64,000 nt of DNA, taken from contig NC_003283.11 in NCBI RefSeq assembly GCF_000002985.6, positions 1,860,001 to 1,924,000 of the forward strand, in the 5' to 3' direction. Position numbers and translations under genes: made by a program. Origin of the DNA: Caenorhabditis elegans. Lineage: Eukaryota; Nematoda; Chromadorea; Rhabditida; Rhabditidae. Under the pieces are notes generated by a model that was not told the origin of the DNA, did no database searches, and worked only from the letters and a program-made list of their open reading frames with translations. Positions 22,240 to 35,040 of this stretch are shown here, piece by piece. How positions within the stretch are numbered: the first letter of the stretch is position 1; each line of letters begins with the position of its first letter.

Positions 22240-23570
22240 TCTGAAATAAAAATTATTTGGAAAACGGTGAAATGGTGAAGCAGTGTGAAATGGGGTTTTC
22301 ATTTCAAAAAATTCAGAAGGAAAAAAAAACCGCGAGAATGAAGAAACCAAAAATTTATGGAAAATAGTCCCTAATGACCGAATATAACTATAAAAAATTC
22401 GCGTTTTTCGGCTAAATTTACAGTTTTTTCTCGATTTTTTCTTTTAAATTTGATTTAAAACATCATTTGCCAATATTCGAAACAGAAAAAAAATTTATAA
22501 AGAAATATTAAATTGCCGATTTTTTGGCTAATTTTAAAATTTCAGCCGAATTCTGTCGGGTTGTTGAAAATTGTTTCAAATATTGGCAAATGATGTTTTA
22601 AATCGAATTTAAAAGAAAAAATCGAGAAAAAACTGTAAATTGGGCCGAAAAAACGCGAATTTTTTATTATTATATATTCGGTCATTAGGGACTATATTCC
22701 ATCAAATTTAGCCAGAAAACGCGAAAATATCAAAAATGACGTCACTCACTTGCGCGGGAATTCAAATTTAATTCGGTCGTTTCTTTGATTTTTGAAAAAT
22801 TTAAAATATCCTTATAAGTTTAGAATTTTTTATTCTATTTTTTTACAAGTATATTCGGTCAATAGGGTCTATCAATTAAAGCAAAAAAGACGCGATTTTT
22901 TAATTTCCGCTAAATTCCCTCCAAAAAGAGAGAGAGGCAATTTTTTAGGAGAAAAAATTAGAAATATTTTTCTACAGTATGCTTAAAGGCTCACCGGCGT
23001 ATTCAAAAAGAAACAGGAGAGCGCGCGGCGAGACCCATGTGCCGGAAAGTGTTGTGCGTCTTGAAGGAGTACGGTAAATTATTTTTTCGAAACACAGTTT
23101 TTCTATTATTTAATTTCAAAATAAATTTTCATTGAATTTTTTCTTTATAATTTTTAATTTTGAAAATACGTAAAAATTAAATTAAAATCGCTTTTCTTTT
23201 AATAAAAAATGAAAAATAATTCAACAAAAAAGAAATCAACAGCAATATTCTCTACTGTTTTTCTCATTTTCTGACTGCCCAAAAACTGATAATTCAGTGA
23301 TAACGGAGGCTCCTCGATACTAAAAGCGCCAAAAAAAAACGGTGAAAAACGGCGTGGGGACGCAGAGAAATATCAGCGGAGAGCGGGAAGGAAAAAAAAA
23401 TGGAAAAAGCATACAAACATATATATATATATATACAAAAAGCAAATAGTAACAAGACGGAGAGAAGACAGAAACTGCAAAACTGTGTAGAACTGAACTT
23501 GGTGGTTTGAAATGGGAAAAACCCCAAACATTTATTACATAAACGCAAAAATGCTGAGAATACGTTTTGC
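22240..23570. other. Upstream flank of the Ig gene; foldback at 22370-22705
   Basis: GACCGAATATAACTATAAAA and GGCTAAATTTACAG at the left pair with CTGTAAATTGGGCC and TATATTCGGTCATTAGGGAC at the right, around CAAATGATGTTTTAAATCGA. The remainder is AT-rich with a (TA)n run near 23421. No coding exon is supported. Confidence 0.5.
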
Positions 23571-23574
23571 GCAA

Positions 23575-24190
23575 CATATTTGACGCGCAAAATATCTCGT
23601 AGCGAAAACTACAGTAACTATCTAAATGACTACTGTAGCGCTTATGTCGATTTACGGGCTCGCTTTTTGAAAATATTTTTTTTCGAATTTTGACACCGAT
23701 TTTCCACCGCTTTTTCGTAGTCTTTTATAATTTTTGTGCTTATTTTCAATATTTTATCCATTAATAAATGATTTTAATTGAAAAACGTCAAATATTAGCT
23801 TCATTTTGATGAGGAAACGTCTACAAACGTATTTTTAAAATTATTTCCTGTCGGGTTTCATCTGGAAAAAACCTGCAATAGACGGAAAAGAATGTAGAAT
23901 AATGTTTATAAGAGTTTCCTCATCAAAATGAAGCCAATATTTGTCGTTTTTCAATTAATATCATTTATTAATGGATAAAATATTGAAAATAAGCACAAAA
24001 ATCTTAAAAGAATACGAAAAAGCGGATGAAAATTGAATATCGGTGTCAAAATTCGAAAAGAAAATATTTTCAAAAAGCGATCCCGTAAATCGACACAAGT
24101 GCTACAGTAGTCATTTAAAGAATTACTGTAGTTTTGGCTACGAGATATTTTGCGCGTCACATATGTTGCGCAATACGCATTCTCAGAAGT
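23575..24190. repeat. Foldback family C, second full copy
   Basis: The arms carry GACGCGCAAAATATCTCGTA and ACGAGATATTTTGCGCGTCA with internal TGATGAGGAAACGTCTACAA, as at 5690-6325. Confidence 0.8.
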
Positions 24191-24239
24191 TTGTGTTCGT
24201 GTAATAAGAAGGTAAAATAAATTCTAAAGTCAAGAAAAT

Positions 24240-24390
24240 GTTGACCGGAAATTTTCAATTCCCACAACTTGCTGATTTGCCTATTTGCCGGAAATTTTCA
24301 ATTCCGGCAATTTGCCGGTTTGCCGATTTCTCGGAGATTTAAATTCCGGCATTTGCCGATTTGCCAGAAAAATCGTTTGCCGCCCACCCC
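24240..24390. repeat. Minisatellite G (TTGCCGGAAATTTTCAATTC)
   Basis: Units TTTGCCGGAAATTTTCAATT and CCGGCAATTTGCCGG recur. Larger arrays of the same family lie at 26120-26620, 30445-30715, 37385-38230 and 49290-49620, with a short one at 63664-63770. Confidence 0.8.
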
Positions 24391-25335
24391 TGTTTGGGGC
24401 TATTCTGAGCTTATTCCATCAAAACCAAACCGTTTAACGGCACAAAAATGTCGACGGAAAATCGAACGAAAAAGAGCCGGCCATGCCAAAGAGCCATTTT
24501 TCGTGCGAAGAAGCAAGAGTGTGTGGAGAACATAAATTTGAACTGAAATTTGAATTTGAACTTATTGTTCATTTTTAATAAGCCGGCGGCGGGATGGAAG
24601 GAATTATTCAAGAAATGGAAGAAAAAAATCTTCCGTGGTCTTTTCTTTTTTTTCCTCAATCCGATTGACATGCGAATTTCTGGCAGAGACAAGAACAATT
24701 AGATTCGGCTAAATTGTCTTGTCTTGCTCCAAATTCCTCCCAATTTCCTTTCGAAAATCAAACGCCAGTTTTTTCTTTTATTTTTGGCGGGGTGGTGGCA
24801 GCGGCGTGTCAGAAGAGATAAAATCTCACAGAGACAGAAGACGCCTCAAGGTTTTCCATGTAACCATAACAATTTACACATTAGATCTCTCGATAAATTG
24901 TATTGTTGTACTACAACAGATACATTTCTCTTCTGATCCGTCAGAGCAGAACTGCTGAGCCTCATGCATTCTCGATGAGGGCACACAAGAGCAAAAAGAG
25001 AGCAATTTTCGACAAAAAAAGAGTTATGAAAACTCGATGATTTGCTGTTGTTGACGATGGAAGAGAAAAAAATCTTTAGAAACTATCAAGATTCTCGTAG
25101 TTTTTTTTCGAATTCTCACCGTTTTTCGATTTTTTTTTTCAAAAATCGTAAAATCGACACCCTTGCTTCGAAGTCTCCCGTAAATGATGAAAAATCAAAG
25201 AGATGAAGCACACACACACAAGCGTGATTAGCGAATCGAGGAACACCACAAAACGGTCCCTTGGGACGGGAAGATGATGCGAAAAACAAGCCAAGCCTCA
25301 TGTCTGATGAGTTATTTTCTGTATAATTGTAGTAG
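24391..25335. other. Unique-sequence island, no gene supported
   Basis: This stretch is not repeated elsewhere in the window and has more balanced composition than its surroundings. I find no splice-flanked open frame with protein-like content, so it may be regulatory DNA. Confidence 0.35.
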
Positions 25336-25339
25336 GACG

Positions 25340-25890
25340 GGATATGCAGGGAAATGTTGAACGACGCGTTAAAGAAGGAGTATCCTGAATAGGGAAATTG
25401 TTTTAAAATGTAGTATTCATGCTCAAACATACGAATATAACAAAAGAAAAACGGGAAAAATCCGTTAACATTGAGCATTTTAAGTCAGAAAAATCGGCGA
25501 AAAATCTTTATAATTTGACTAGGAAAATTCTAGGCCAGGAGGATTGTCCGCATTTTAATTCTGTCGTGTATTGTATTTTTAATAAGTACTTAATACAATT
25601 CCTTCTTCTCAGTTTTCTTAAACTTTTTGAGAGAGAAAAATTATTTAAAGTTTGAAAAATAACATTTAAATCAATTTTTTGTTGAACGAATATGGCCTAG
25701 GAATCAAGTGGCGGCCTAGGATTCATTCACGCGGGAATTTGAAATTAATCCGCTTTCATCCGCTTTTGTCGATTTTAGTGGCGATTTGCTCAATGTTAAC
25801 GGATTTTTCCCGTTTTTCTGTTGTTATATTCGTAAGTTTGAGCACGAATACTACATTTTAAAACAATTTCCCCATTCAGGATACTCCTTC
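25340..25890. repeat. Foldback with GAAGGAGTATCCTGAATAGG ends
   Basis: TTAAAGAAGGAGTATCCTGA pairs with TCAGGATACTCCTTCTTTAA, and GTTGTTATATTCGTAAGTTTG mirrors the left segment AACATACGAATATAACA. The arms span over 100 bases each around a TA-rich centre. Confidence 0.8.
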
Positions 25891-26119
25891 TTTAAAGGAA
25901 CACACATTACTTCTAATTGGGTCTTGCCACGCTCTCAACAATAGTGGTCGTCAGGGGTTGTCGCCGAAATTTTTTTTCGATTTTTTTTTGAGCAAAACAG
26001 AAAAATTGGAAAACCGTAAATTTTCGTTTTTGGCAAAATCGAAAAATTTTTTTGAAAGCACTTCAAAATCGGTATTTCTCATTCAGAATGTAATATTTGG
26101 ATTACGGTTTACGGACAAC

Positions 26120-26620
26120 TGCCGTTCGGCAAAACCGGCAAATTGCTGGTTTGCCGGAAATTTTCAATTCCGGCAATTAACTGGTTTGCCGGAAATTTTA
26201 ATTTTTGGCAATCTACCGATTTTTCGGAAATTTTCAAGTTGGCCAATTTGCCGATTTTCCTGAAATGTTCAAGTCCGCCAATTTGCCGGAAATTTTCATT
26301 TTCAGCATTTTTCCGGTTTGCCGGAAATTTTCTAATTCGGCAATATGCCGGTTTGCCAAAAATTTTCAATTCCGGCAATTTGCCGGTTTGCAGGAAATTT
26401 TCAATTCCGCCAGTTTGCCGATTTTCCGGAAATTTTCAAGTCCACCAATTTGCCGGATTGCCAATTTGCAGGAAATTTTCTATTCCGGCATTTCGCCGGA
26501 TTGCAGGAAAATTTCAATTCCGGCAATTCGCCGGTTTGCCGAAAATTTCAATTCTGACAATTTGCCGATTTGCCGGAAATTTCAAATCCGGCAATTTGCC
26601 GGTGTGTCGGAAATTAAAAA
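26120..26620. repeat. Minisatellite G, large array
   Basis: Roughly eighteen 25-30-base units combine a TTTGCCGGAAATTTTCAATT-type segment with CCGGCAATTTGCCGG. The units give long in-phase open frames in several frames, which are artefacts of the unit length. Confidence 0.85.
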
Positions 26621-26639
26621 ATTTTTGGTTTTTTTCCAG

Positions 26640-27394
26640 AAAAACCGGCAGACCTGGGGCTTTTGAAAGCTTCCAGAAAAGTGATGACTTTTTTGGAGAT
26701 TCACATTCTACCACGGAGATCGTTGCGAGACCAACTCAGATAAACGGCGTGTTCCTTCAAACCGCGGTTGCAGATCTTTCAGAAAAAAAAAACTCGGCCA
26801 CCAATTTTTTGATGTCACTTCAAATTCTCTAGAAATAGAGGAGTAGGAACACTTGTGAATGGAAAAAAAGGAAAAAAAATCGGTGGCCGAGTTTCTCCGT
26901 TCGCGGCCACACGACAGGCGTTCCCAGACTCCTCCGAGCAAGACTAGAAGCGAAAAACAGCAAAACTCTAATCCGGAACAAAAAAGTAGAAAAACAACAT
27001 CTAGATTGAAAAACGAATAATCTCTTTCCCTGTGATTTCTTCTGATATGCCTTTTTCCCAAAACAAGGGAGTAAAAAGAGCAAATTCGGAGCCGAAAGAG
27101 AAAAGCGAGCGACGAAATCGAAACTTTGTTGCAATGTAAAAAGTGCTCCGTGACACCCCCACACACACACACATCATCTCACCCTTACTTGCCATTTTTG
27201 AGTTGTTGTGTGCATGTGTGTGTGTGTGTGCACGAAGGGAAAATCCCTGCTCACTGAGTCTCTGGCTGTCGAGCATTTTCCTGTTTTTTCCTTGTTTTTT
27301 TTTTTCGTTCTTCTTCGCCTACTTCGCGCCTATTGTAGCGAAAAACAAAGATATCATCTTTCTCTCACTCTGAAAGTGTGAGAAACAACTCAAA
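26640..27394. other. Unique island with (CA)n/(GT)n microsatellites
   Basis: The CA repeat at about 27158-27174 and the GT repeat at 27212-27230 lie 40 bases apart and could pair. The rest is unique. Open frames on the minus strand lack exon-like boundaries. No gene is supported. Confidence 0.4.
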
Positions 27395-28125
27395 TGGCCT
27401 TGATCTACAAAAAATGCGGGAATTTTTCTCCCAGAAAAATATGACGTCAGCACACTCGTATAGACCCAAAATGGGCTCAAATGAACGAATTTCGTAATGA
27501 AACTTCTCAAAAAAAATTTCAAAAAATTTTTATGCCGGTTCAAAATTTCGAAAAAATAACACAGATTTCAGCTAAAATCTCGAATTTTGTTCACTTTTCC
27601 GTGTCACATCTGTCTGTAGTTGACTTTTTTGGAATTATCATCCTTTATTGCATATTTTGGAGGGTTTATCTCATTCTATTTCGTTGATAAAGGTACATTT
27701 AAATCCAATAGGTAATCAATTTTTATGATTTTTGATTACCTATCGGCTTTAAATGTGCCTTAATCGACGAAATAGAATGAGATAAACCCTCCAAAATATA
27801 CAATAAAGGATGATAATTCCAAAAAAAGTCAACTTCAGACAGATGTGACACGGAAAAATGGCCAAAATTCGGGATTTTAGCTAAAATCAGTGTAATTTTT
27901 TTCGAACGTTTAAACCGGCATGAAAAAATTTTTGAAATTTTTTTTTGAGAAGTTTCATTATGAAATTCGTTCATTTGAGCTCATTTTGGGTCTATACGTT
28001 CAAAATCGTTCTAGCCGTTAGTCCTCCTTACGAAATCAGATGATATCTCTGCGTCTCTTCTCCCGCATTTTTTGTAGATCTACGTAGATCAAGCCGAAAT
28101 GAGACGTATGGCCTAAAAGCCGTGT
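27395..28125. repeat. Nested foldbacks: one palindrome inside a split family A copy
   Basis: The outer parts TTGATCTACAAAAAATGCGGG and CCCGCATTTTTTGTAGATCT belong to family A. The inner arms GACCCAAAATGGGCTCAAAT and ATTTGAGCTCATTTTGGGTC, running to a centre with GATTACCTATCGGC near 27735, form a separate long palindrome at about 27460-27995. Confidence 0.75.
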
Positions 28126-28709
28126 CTGATCTCAGAGGGTGAACTGAGGGAGAGCGAATGGGCTCCAGGAGCCATTTTTCTGATCTCAGTAGACGAACGA
28201 AGAAAGAAAAAAACGAAGTATGTTGGCAAAAGGAACTCGACAGAGATTTTTGCCGTCCTCTTTTTCTTTTTTGAGGCGCCGACAGCAGCAGTGCATTCTA
28301 ATTTTCTTTTCACTTCTCGATACTTCCTCGAAAACAAAACGCTGGAAAACTTCTCTCGACGACCACAAATGGGCGAGAAAATTGGCGAAATTCAAGCCAA
28401 AAAGGGGGAAATCCGAAACTCCTTTTCCCTTTGCCAGGGCAATTTTGTTGGGAGAAAATCGAAAATTGAAAAAGAAAAAAAAATGACGGCGGGCGGGCGG
28501 ATAGAGAAAGACAGGAAAATGGCAAAGATTGAGCGAGAGTTCCCCCCGGAGAATATTTGGTGCCAAGTGCCAAAAAAGTGTATGAGGATGGAGAAGTTGG
28601 GTCACCTAAAATCTCGAGAAATCTTGATTAAAGTTTCAGCCTTGTGAGTGTACTTTTTACGGACTGAGAATTGAATAACGACAACTGAAGGTTTGGGAAT
28701 TATTTTTTA
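28126..28709. other. Unique purine/pyrimidine-skewed island
   Basis: This is non-repetitive within the window. An overlapping set of open frames exists on both strands but none has start context, splice sites or recognisable protein features. It may be regulatory. Confidence 0.35.
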
Positions 28710-29425
28710 AAGGTGGAATTGCGCCAGTGGGGAAATTGTTTTATAACATGCATATGATACCACAATAACCGAATATCATAGTAAAACAAATTCAAAAAAA
28801 TTTTCTAAATTTTATATGATTTTTTTTTGAAAATTGGAAAAATCTTAGTTTTCCCCTAATTCCTATTTGAGTTTCCGCCAATTGGATTTGTTCGATGGAG
28901 CGCACTTTCATCATAGTTATTTATTTATTTTATTTTTTCTCGTTATTTCACTGATTTTCTTCATTATTTGTGTATTTTTATCGGAAAAAGAGACTGAAAT
29001 GCAAGATAAATGCAATTTTTTTCATTAAAAATCACTGAAAATGGGTAAAACTGAGCCTGAAATTCGCATATTTCACAGTTTTACGCATTTTAAGTGATTT
29101 TTTAATGAACAGTTTGCATTTATCTTGCATTTCCGTCTCTTTTTCCAATAAAAATATACAAATAATGAAGAAAATCAGTGAAATAATGAGAAAAAATAAA
29201 ATAAATTAACAACAATAATGCAAGTGCGCTCCATCGAACAAATGCAATTGGCGGAAATTCAAATAGGAATTAGGGGAAAACTGAGATTTTTCTATTTTCA
29301 AAAAATTATATAAAATAAGACAAAATTTTTTTGAATTTTTTACTGTGATATTCGGTTATTGTGGTACCATAGGCATGTTATAAAGCAATTTCTCCACTGG
29401 CTACTACCTACTCCACCTTTAAGGG
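28710..29425. repeat. Foldback family E copy
   Basis: The outer ends are GCGCCAGTGGGGAAATTG and its complement near 29385-29400. The inner CGCCAATTGGATTTGTTCG, with its complement CGAACAAATGCAATTGGCG, is as at 17036-17760. Confidence 0.8.
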
Positions 29426-29429
29426 GGAA

Positions 29430-30440
29430 AAACTCGGAAAATAATTCAAAATTCACGGCTGACGAAAAAAAATCGATTTAGGAAAAATCCTCTTTATTCA
29501 AAAATCCAAACGAAATCCGAGCACCAAATCCTCCAAAGATTATGAAATCGCAGACTTTGCCAGTCCATTTATAATTCTAACGACTTGAAGTTTGAGCTTT
29601 TGAGCTCGATAATCTCGACAACAATTGTTCGCCAAAAAAAAACGAGGAAAATGCAGCTGAAGTTTTGATGTGTTCCTGCTTGCTCGTTTTGTATAGTGAT
29701 TCAGACACAAAAAGAAGACGACGTGGAGAAGAGGGAGATGGACAATAACGAAATAATGTTTGCACTGTAGCTTCAGGCTTTTGGTATTACAAATAAATAA
29801 AAAAAATGTTTCTTCTTCTTGTTCACTTTTCGATGCTTCTACTATTATTATAATCATTGTTGTACGACTGGAAAAAATATTCGTATCTAGTATATTTGTG
29901 TTATCAAAATATAACCAAAATATAGCAGAACTTTCGAAAATTTGATTTTTTCCGTAATTTTACAGAAAAATCGAGTCCATCTGAGAGATATCGTTTCGAG
30001 ACCCAAGAAAGGGGTGGAGTACAGCAACGCCTCCGAAATGGGCGGGTTGTTTCAACTGGATAAAAAATTCAACGAAAAATAAACAATTTTCGAGAATTTA
30101 AATTTTTCTAAAAAATGGAAAATCCTTTAAAAAAACCACATAAAACAACCGGAACCGATTTGTCATCTGCTCATCGTCTCACAGGATGCACTGATGAAAG
30201 ACTAGAACATGACAAGTGAAACACAGCACACACGGAGACAGCTGACTGATGGCAGAGAATAGAGCATGAGCTCTTTTTGTTGAGATGTGCTCATTGAGCC
30301 TAATGTTTTTTTTTGAGCCAAGAAGGCTTTTGAGGTTAGAAGCGTGAGAAAACTTTCGAGAAAACTGACGTATTTCAGAGAAGACCCATCAGAGATCATC
30401 GGAGGATTTAAAATGATGATGTTCAGAATGTGCACGGTTG
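29430..30440. other. Unique intergenic DNA, nothing recognised
   Basis: I see AT-rich sequence with no inverted repeat of note and no supported exon. The stretch 29985-30060 carries CGTTTCGAGACCC, a motif seen in other repeats. Confidence 0.4.
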
Positions 30441-30444
30441 TGTT

Positions 30445-30715
30445 TTAAATTCCGGAAATTTGCCGGTTTGCCGATTTGCCGTAAATTTTTAATTCGAGCA
30501 ATTTGCCGGTTTGCTGATTTACCGGAAATTTTTATTTTTGGCAAATTGGCGTTTTTTCCGGCAAATTCGTATAATCAGCAATTTGCCGGTTTGCCGAAAA
30601 TATTCAATTCCGGAAAATTTGCCGGTTTGCCGAAAATTTTCAATCCCGGAAAATTTTCCTATTTGAAGGAAACTTCAATTCCGGCAATTTGTCGATTTCC
30701 GGAAAAAAAAACTTC
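30445..30715. repeat. Minisatellite G array
   Basis: About ten units of the TTTGCCGGTTTGCCG/AAATTTTCAATTCCGG type. Confidence 0.8.
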
Positions 30716-30719
30716 TTGC

Positions 30720-31514
30720 TGAAAACAGCTTTAAAACGTGGTGGTTCGGCTAAAGTTGAATTTCTTCTAATTCTTCATATAAAATTACGAACTTTTAAAT
30801 AAAAAGCTCAATATTAAAAAATAACGAAAAACTGAAAAATACGAAGAGGACTGGAAAAAAACCGAAAAAGTTTTCGTATTTTTCCGAAAGTTTGTAGTTT
30901 TCAAAATTATAGCAAAAACTTTTCGAAAACCAGAAAATGCTCGATTTTTAAAAAAAGTCCAAGTTCTAAAATTCGAAATCCGCACAATTTAAAACCGAAT
31001 TCTCTAAATTTCTCATCCAAGAGAGTCAAACGATGAAACTAATGAAAAATGTAAGGCACTACTGACTCATCAGCCTAAACTTTGAGATCTAGAAAAAAAA
31101 CCGAATCAAACTTTGCGAATTCAACAAAAAAAAGAAGAAAAATTGCGTCTCTCTCGTTCTCATTGTGGTCAGTGGTAATTCCCCACTTGTCACATTTCGA
31201 AACGTTCAAATTCGAATTTCGAATTGGTGTGATGTAATGTGTTAGGTCACTGCTGGGATGGTGTGTGCATTTGGGGTTCGAAAGAGAAGACAGAGAGGTG
31301 TGGGGAGAGAAAAGGTTACTACTCGCGCGCCAACCAAATATCAGGAGGACAATGTGTGTGTGTGTGTGTGTGTGGAGTGAGGAAAAAATGGTATGCAGAT
31401 GTTGGTTGCACCGTGTATTGAATGACGAATGTGGGAGAGACCGGAGGAAGAGGAGATTTTTCCAAAAGGGTTTAGGTTCACGGAAAATTGAAGAGTGACC
31501 GTCAGTCAGAACTC
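30720..31514. other. Intergenic DNA with a (GT)n microsatellite
   Basis: A GT run of about ten units lies at 31351-31372. The flanking sequence is unique and no exon is supported. Confidence 0.4.
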
Positions 31515-32240
31515 AAAACTCACGTCGTGTCAGAGTGTCTCATTTCGGTTTGATCTACGTAGATCTACGAAAATTGCGGGAATTTAGACACAGAGTTCCT
31601 AACTGATTTCGTTTGGTAAAAGGTGGACTACGCTCAGTGGGGAAATTTCTTTAAAACATGCCTATGTGGCTACAATGACCGAATATCATGATAAAAAAAT
31701 TCAAAAAAGATTTTTTAGATTTTATATGATTTTTTGAAAATTGGAAAGATCACAGTTTTCACCTAATCATTTTTGAATTTCCGCCAATTGGATTTGTTCG
31801 ATGGAGCGCGCTTGAATTATTTTTATAAATTAATTTTATTTATTATCGTTATTTGACTGATTTTCTTCATTTTCTATGTTTTTTCCTCGGAAAATGGAAG
31901 AAATAAACAAGACAAATGCAAAATGATTGTTAAAAAGTAATTGAAAATAGGTAAAACTGTGAAATATACTAATTTCAGGCTTGTTGTCGTCGGAACTCAG
32001 AATATCACAGTTTTACCTATTTTCAATTACTTTTTAACAAACAGTTGGCATTTGTCCTATTTATTTCTATCATTTTCCGAGGAAAAACATAGAAAATGAA
32101 GAAAATCAGTCAAATAACGAGAATAAATAAAATTAATTAACAAAAATAAGGCAAGCGCGCTCCATCGAACACATTCAATTGGCGGAAATTCAAATAGGAA
32201 TTAGGTGAAAATTGTGATTTTTCTAGTCCACCTTTAAACC
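31515..32240. repeat. Half family A copy followed by foldback family E copy
   Basis: The segment 31530-31615 is the left half of family A (GTGTCAGAGTGTCTCATTTC, GATCTACGTAGATCTACGA). It is followed directly by a family E foldback beginning GGTGGACTACGCTCAGTGGG and ending near AGTCCACCTTTAAACC. Confidence 0.75.
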
Positions 32241-32244
32241 AAAA

Positions 32245-33555
32245 TCACCATTGCTTTAACCCCAAATTCATAATTTTTAAGTCTTCTGTGACGGAAGCTA
32301 TTTTATCTAAATCAAATTCGATTCAAATCAACGATAGACAGCTATAAAATATGTTTCATGTCGAAAAAACGACTAATATTTGTCAAAAAAAAATTTAAAA
32401 TCTCGCGTTTTTTTGGAAGTTCAAAAATTATGGAGGCCAGTACGAAATATACCAATTATTTATTTCGAAACACGGCTTTCCCTGCAGAATTTTGAAATAA
32501 GAAGAGATTTAAAAACTGTATGTGATTTTTTCGAAATCTAGAGGAATTTCCCGTGGTCAGTTGTTTAGAGAAGAATTTCGAAATATCCAAAAAAAACATT
32601 TTATGAGTCATTTTGTGATTTCAAAATTCATTTTTTTGCAGGCACAAAAAAAACTACCACCGGTCTTCACAAGTTAATAACAAGTGGTTTTATTTTCTCT
32701 ATTTTTTTCATCTTTACCCCCTCCCCGCCGCCGCTGATGATGTTTCATTCATTCAAGAATCGAATGAAAGTGAAAAAAATGCCTGCGTTTCTCTCAATTT
32801 CTCTCGATTTTTCTCGTTCAAATGAAGATATATATATGTGAAGAAGATAGCAAAAAAGTACTGAATGTCAACGACGAACCGTGCTTTCCACTGAAAACTG
32901 CTCCTTTGGAGGCTTGAAGCTGGCGGAAAGCTGCTGAAAAACAAAAACAACTATAATTTATGAATTATTTAATTATTTTTCGAAGTTTTTATGAAGAAAA
33001 TCATTGGAAAACATTGAAAAACAAGGGTTTTAATCGAAAAATTGGGAAAATTCGAAGAAAAAACTGGTTTCAATTCGAAACTGGCGCCGCCGAGGATGAT
33101 TGCGTACAAGTACGCAATTGTGCGTCGCACACCGTACATCCTCAGTGGAATTGAACAAAGTACTCTGCAAAGTGGACTATTTTAAAAGAGGTTTTGCCTG
33201 GAAATAGAAAAAAATCACGAAAAATGATGAAAAAATAAATAAATATACAGAAAATTGAAGAGATCAACTAATTTTACACACTTTTTTCTCGCCCTCTTCT
33301 AAGCAAGAAGTGTGTGTATCATGATAAACACATGTGTTGTGTTTCTTTTTAAATGCGGAAAATGAAAGAGATATATTCATGCAAGGGAGTTCCTGTTGAA
33401 TTCTATTTTTAAAAATCAAATAACTCAAGCAATCGCAAATTACTTTTTCTTTTTAATAATTGTGATGTAAAACAAAATTTAGTCGAAAGACTGGATCGGA
33501 TATTTGTTCTAAATATCCCAAATATAACAGACCAATATTACAGAAACACAATATG
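32245..33555. other. Unique intergenic DNA, nothing recognised
   Basis: A short hairpin, ATTGCGTACAAGTACGCAAT, lies at about 33100-33119. No gene or larger repeat is supported. Confidence 0.4.
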
Positions 33556-33561
33556 ATGAGA

Positions 33562-34060
33562 ATGCGCAAAATATCTCGTAGCGAAAACTACAATAATTCT
33601 TCAAATGATTACTGTAGCACGTGGTGTCAGAATGTCCCATGTTTTTTGGTGATCTACCAAAAATGCGGGAATTTAGACGCAGACTTCTCAACTGATTTCG
33701 CATGGTTAAGAACGTGCTGACGTCACATTTTTTGGGGGAAAAATTCTCGCATTTTTGTAGATCAAACCGTTATGGGACAACCTGACATCACGTGTTTTAG
33801 CGCTTGTGTCGATTTATGGGCTCACTTTTTGAAATTATTTTTTTTTCGAAAAGTGACATCGATATTCCATTTTCCTTCGTTTCTTCGTGTGATTTTCTCA
33901 TTTTTTTCATTAAATTTATTCATTTAAAAAACCGAGCCCGTACATCGACGCAAGCAATACAGTAGTCATTGAAAGGATTACTGTAATTTTCGCTACGTGA
34001 TATTTTGCGCGTCAAATATGTTGCACAATACGCATTCTCAGAATTTTGTGTTCCCGTAAT
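33562..34060. repeat. Family C foldback with a family A element inserted in one arm
   Basis: The family C arm runs GCGCAAAATATCTCGTAGCG to ACTGTAG. It is broken by a complete family A foldback (CACGTGGTGTCAGAATG to CCTGACATCACGTG, about 33618-33797) and resumes TAGCGCTTGTGTCGATTTA. The nesting gives relative ages: C is older than A here. Confidence 0.75.
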
Positions 34061-34304
34061 ATGTATTCAACTGATGTGATTGATATGGTCCGAAAGTTGC
34101 CGCGACTACCACAATGGAACCAAATTACAATGTACAGTACCTGAAAAAGTTTCGATGGTGTAAGGAGCTCGACCCGTTTACATGCGAAAATAATTTTTTA
34201 ATGTAAGAAACACAGTATTTTTTTAAATAAATGATAGAGTTCATGTTTTTTAAAACAAAGTCACACGACTGAGCACTGTTTCAAAATGCATATGAACTGT
34301 TTCA

Positions 34305-35040
34305 GGAAATCAACACAGGGAAAACCAAAGTCCTTCGGAACAGGTTTGCCTATAAGAGGAAAGTTGAGATCCGAGGCCCAAACACCACCAACATCATCAT
34401 TGATGATGTCAACGAATACATCTACCTCGGGCGCCAAATAAACGACGGTAACAACTTGTTACCTGAGCTTCATAGAAGAAGAAGAGCTGCGTGGGCAGCT
34501 TTTACCAACATCAAAAGCACCACGGACCAGATCACCTGCCCACGCCTCCGTGCAAATCTCTTCGATTCTACTGTTCTCCCAGCCCTGACATACGGCTCTG
34601 AAGCTTGGACCTTCACAAAAGAGCTAGCGGAAAGAGTCAGAGTAACCCATGCAGCCCTCGAACGAAAGTTAGTTGGACTCACCCTGACAGAACAACGCGA
34701 ACGAAACATTCATCGCAAAGAAGTTCGAGAAAAGTGAAAACTCAGAGATCCACTAATACACGTAAAAAAGAGGAAACTTGGATGGGCTGGACACGTGGCG
34801 AGACGAACGGATGGCCGATGGACAACTCTGATGAACGATTGGTGCCCCCGAGACGAGAAACGACCCGTTGGACGCCCACCGATGAGATGGAATGACTCTT
34901 TAAGAAAAGAAGTCACTACGCGAGACGCTTTCGGACAAGTCATACAACTATGGTCCACCCAAGCAAAGGACCGAAAAGCTTGGAAAGCTGTGATCCGCGC
35001 CGCAGGCGAAGAACGGATCGACTAAGTAAGTAAGTAAGTA
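34305..35040 (+). mobile_element. 5'-truncated RTE-type non-LTR retrotransposon, dead
   Basis: The + strand encodes the C-terminal part of an RTE-family reverse transcriptase. Its frame begins EINTGKTKVLRNRFA and runs through DVNEYIYLGRQIN, LTYGSEAWTFTKELAERVRV and KRKLGWAGHVARR to RRAAGEERID-like residues (exactly IRAAGEERID). An in-frame TGA at about 34735 interrupts it. The 3' end is a short run of TAAG units (about 35022-35040), as in C. elegans RTE-1. The catalytic FADD region is missing because of 5' truncation. Confidence 0.85.

Noticed and set aside
26143-26832. 229-codon open frame on the + strand rich in Phe, Cys and Arg
   Set aside because: It is minisatellite G translated; parallel open frames exist in the other frames, as expected for a tandem repeat.
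26708-27276. Overlapping minus-strand open frames with Cys-rich N-termini
   Set aside because: No coherent exon, signal or domain; the Cys/Val/His runs come from CA/GT microsatellites.
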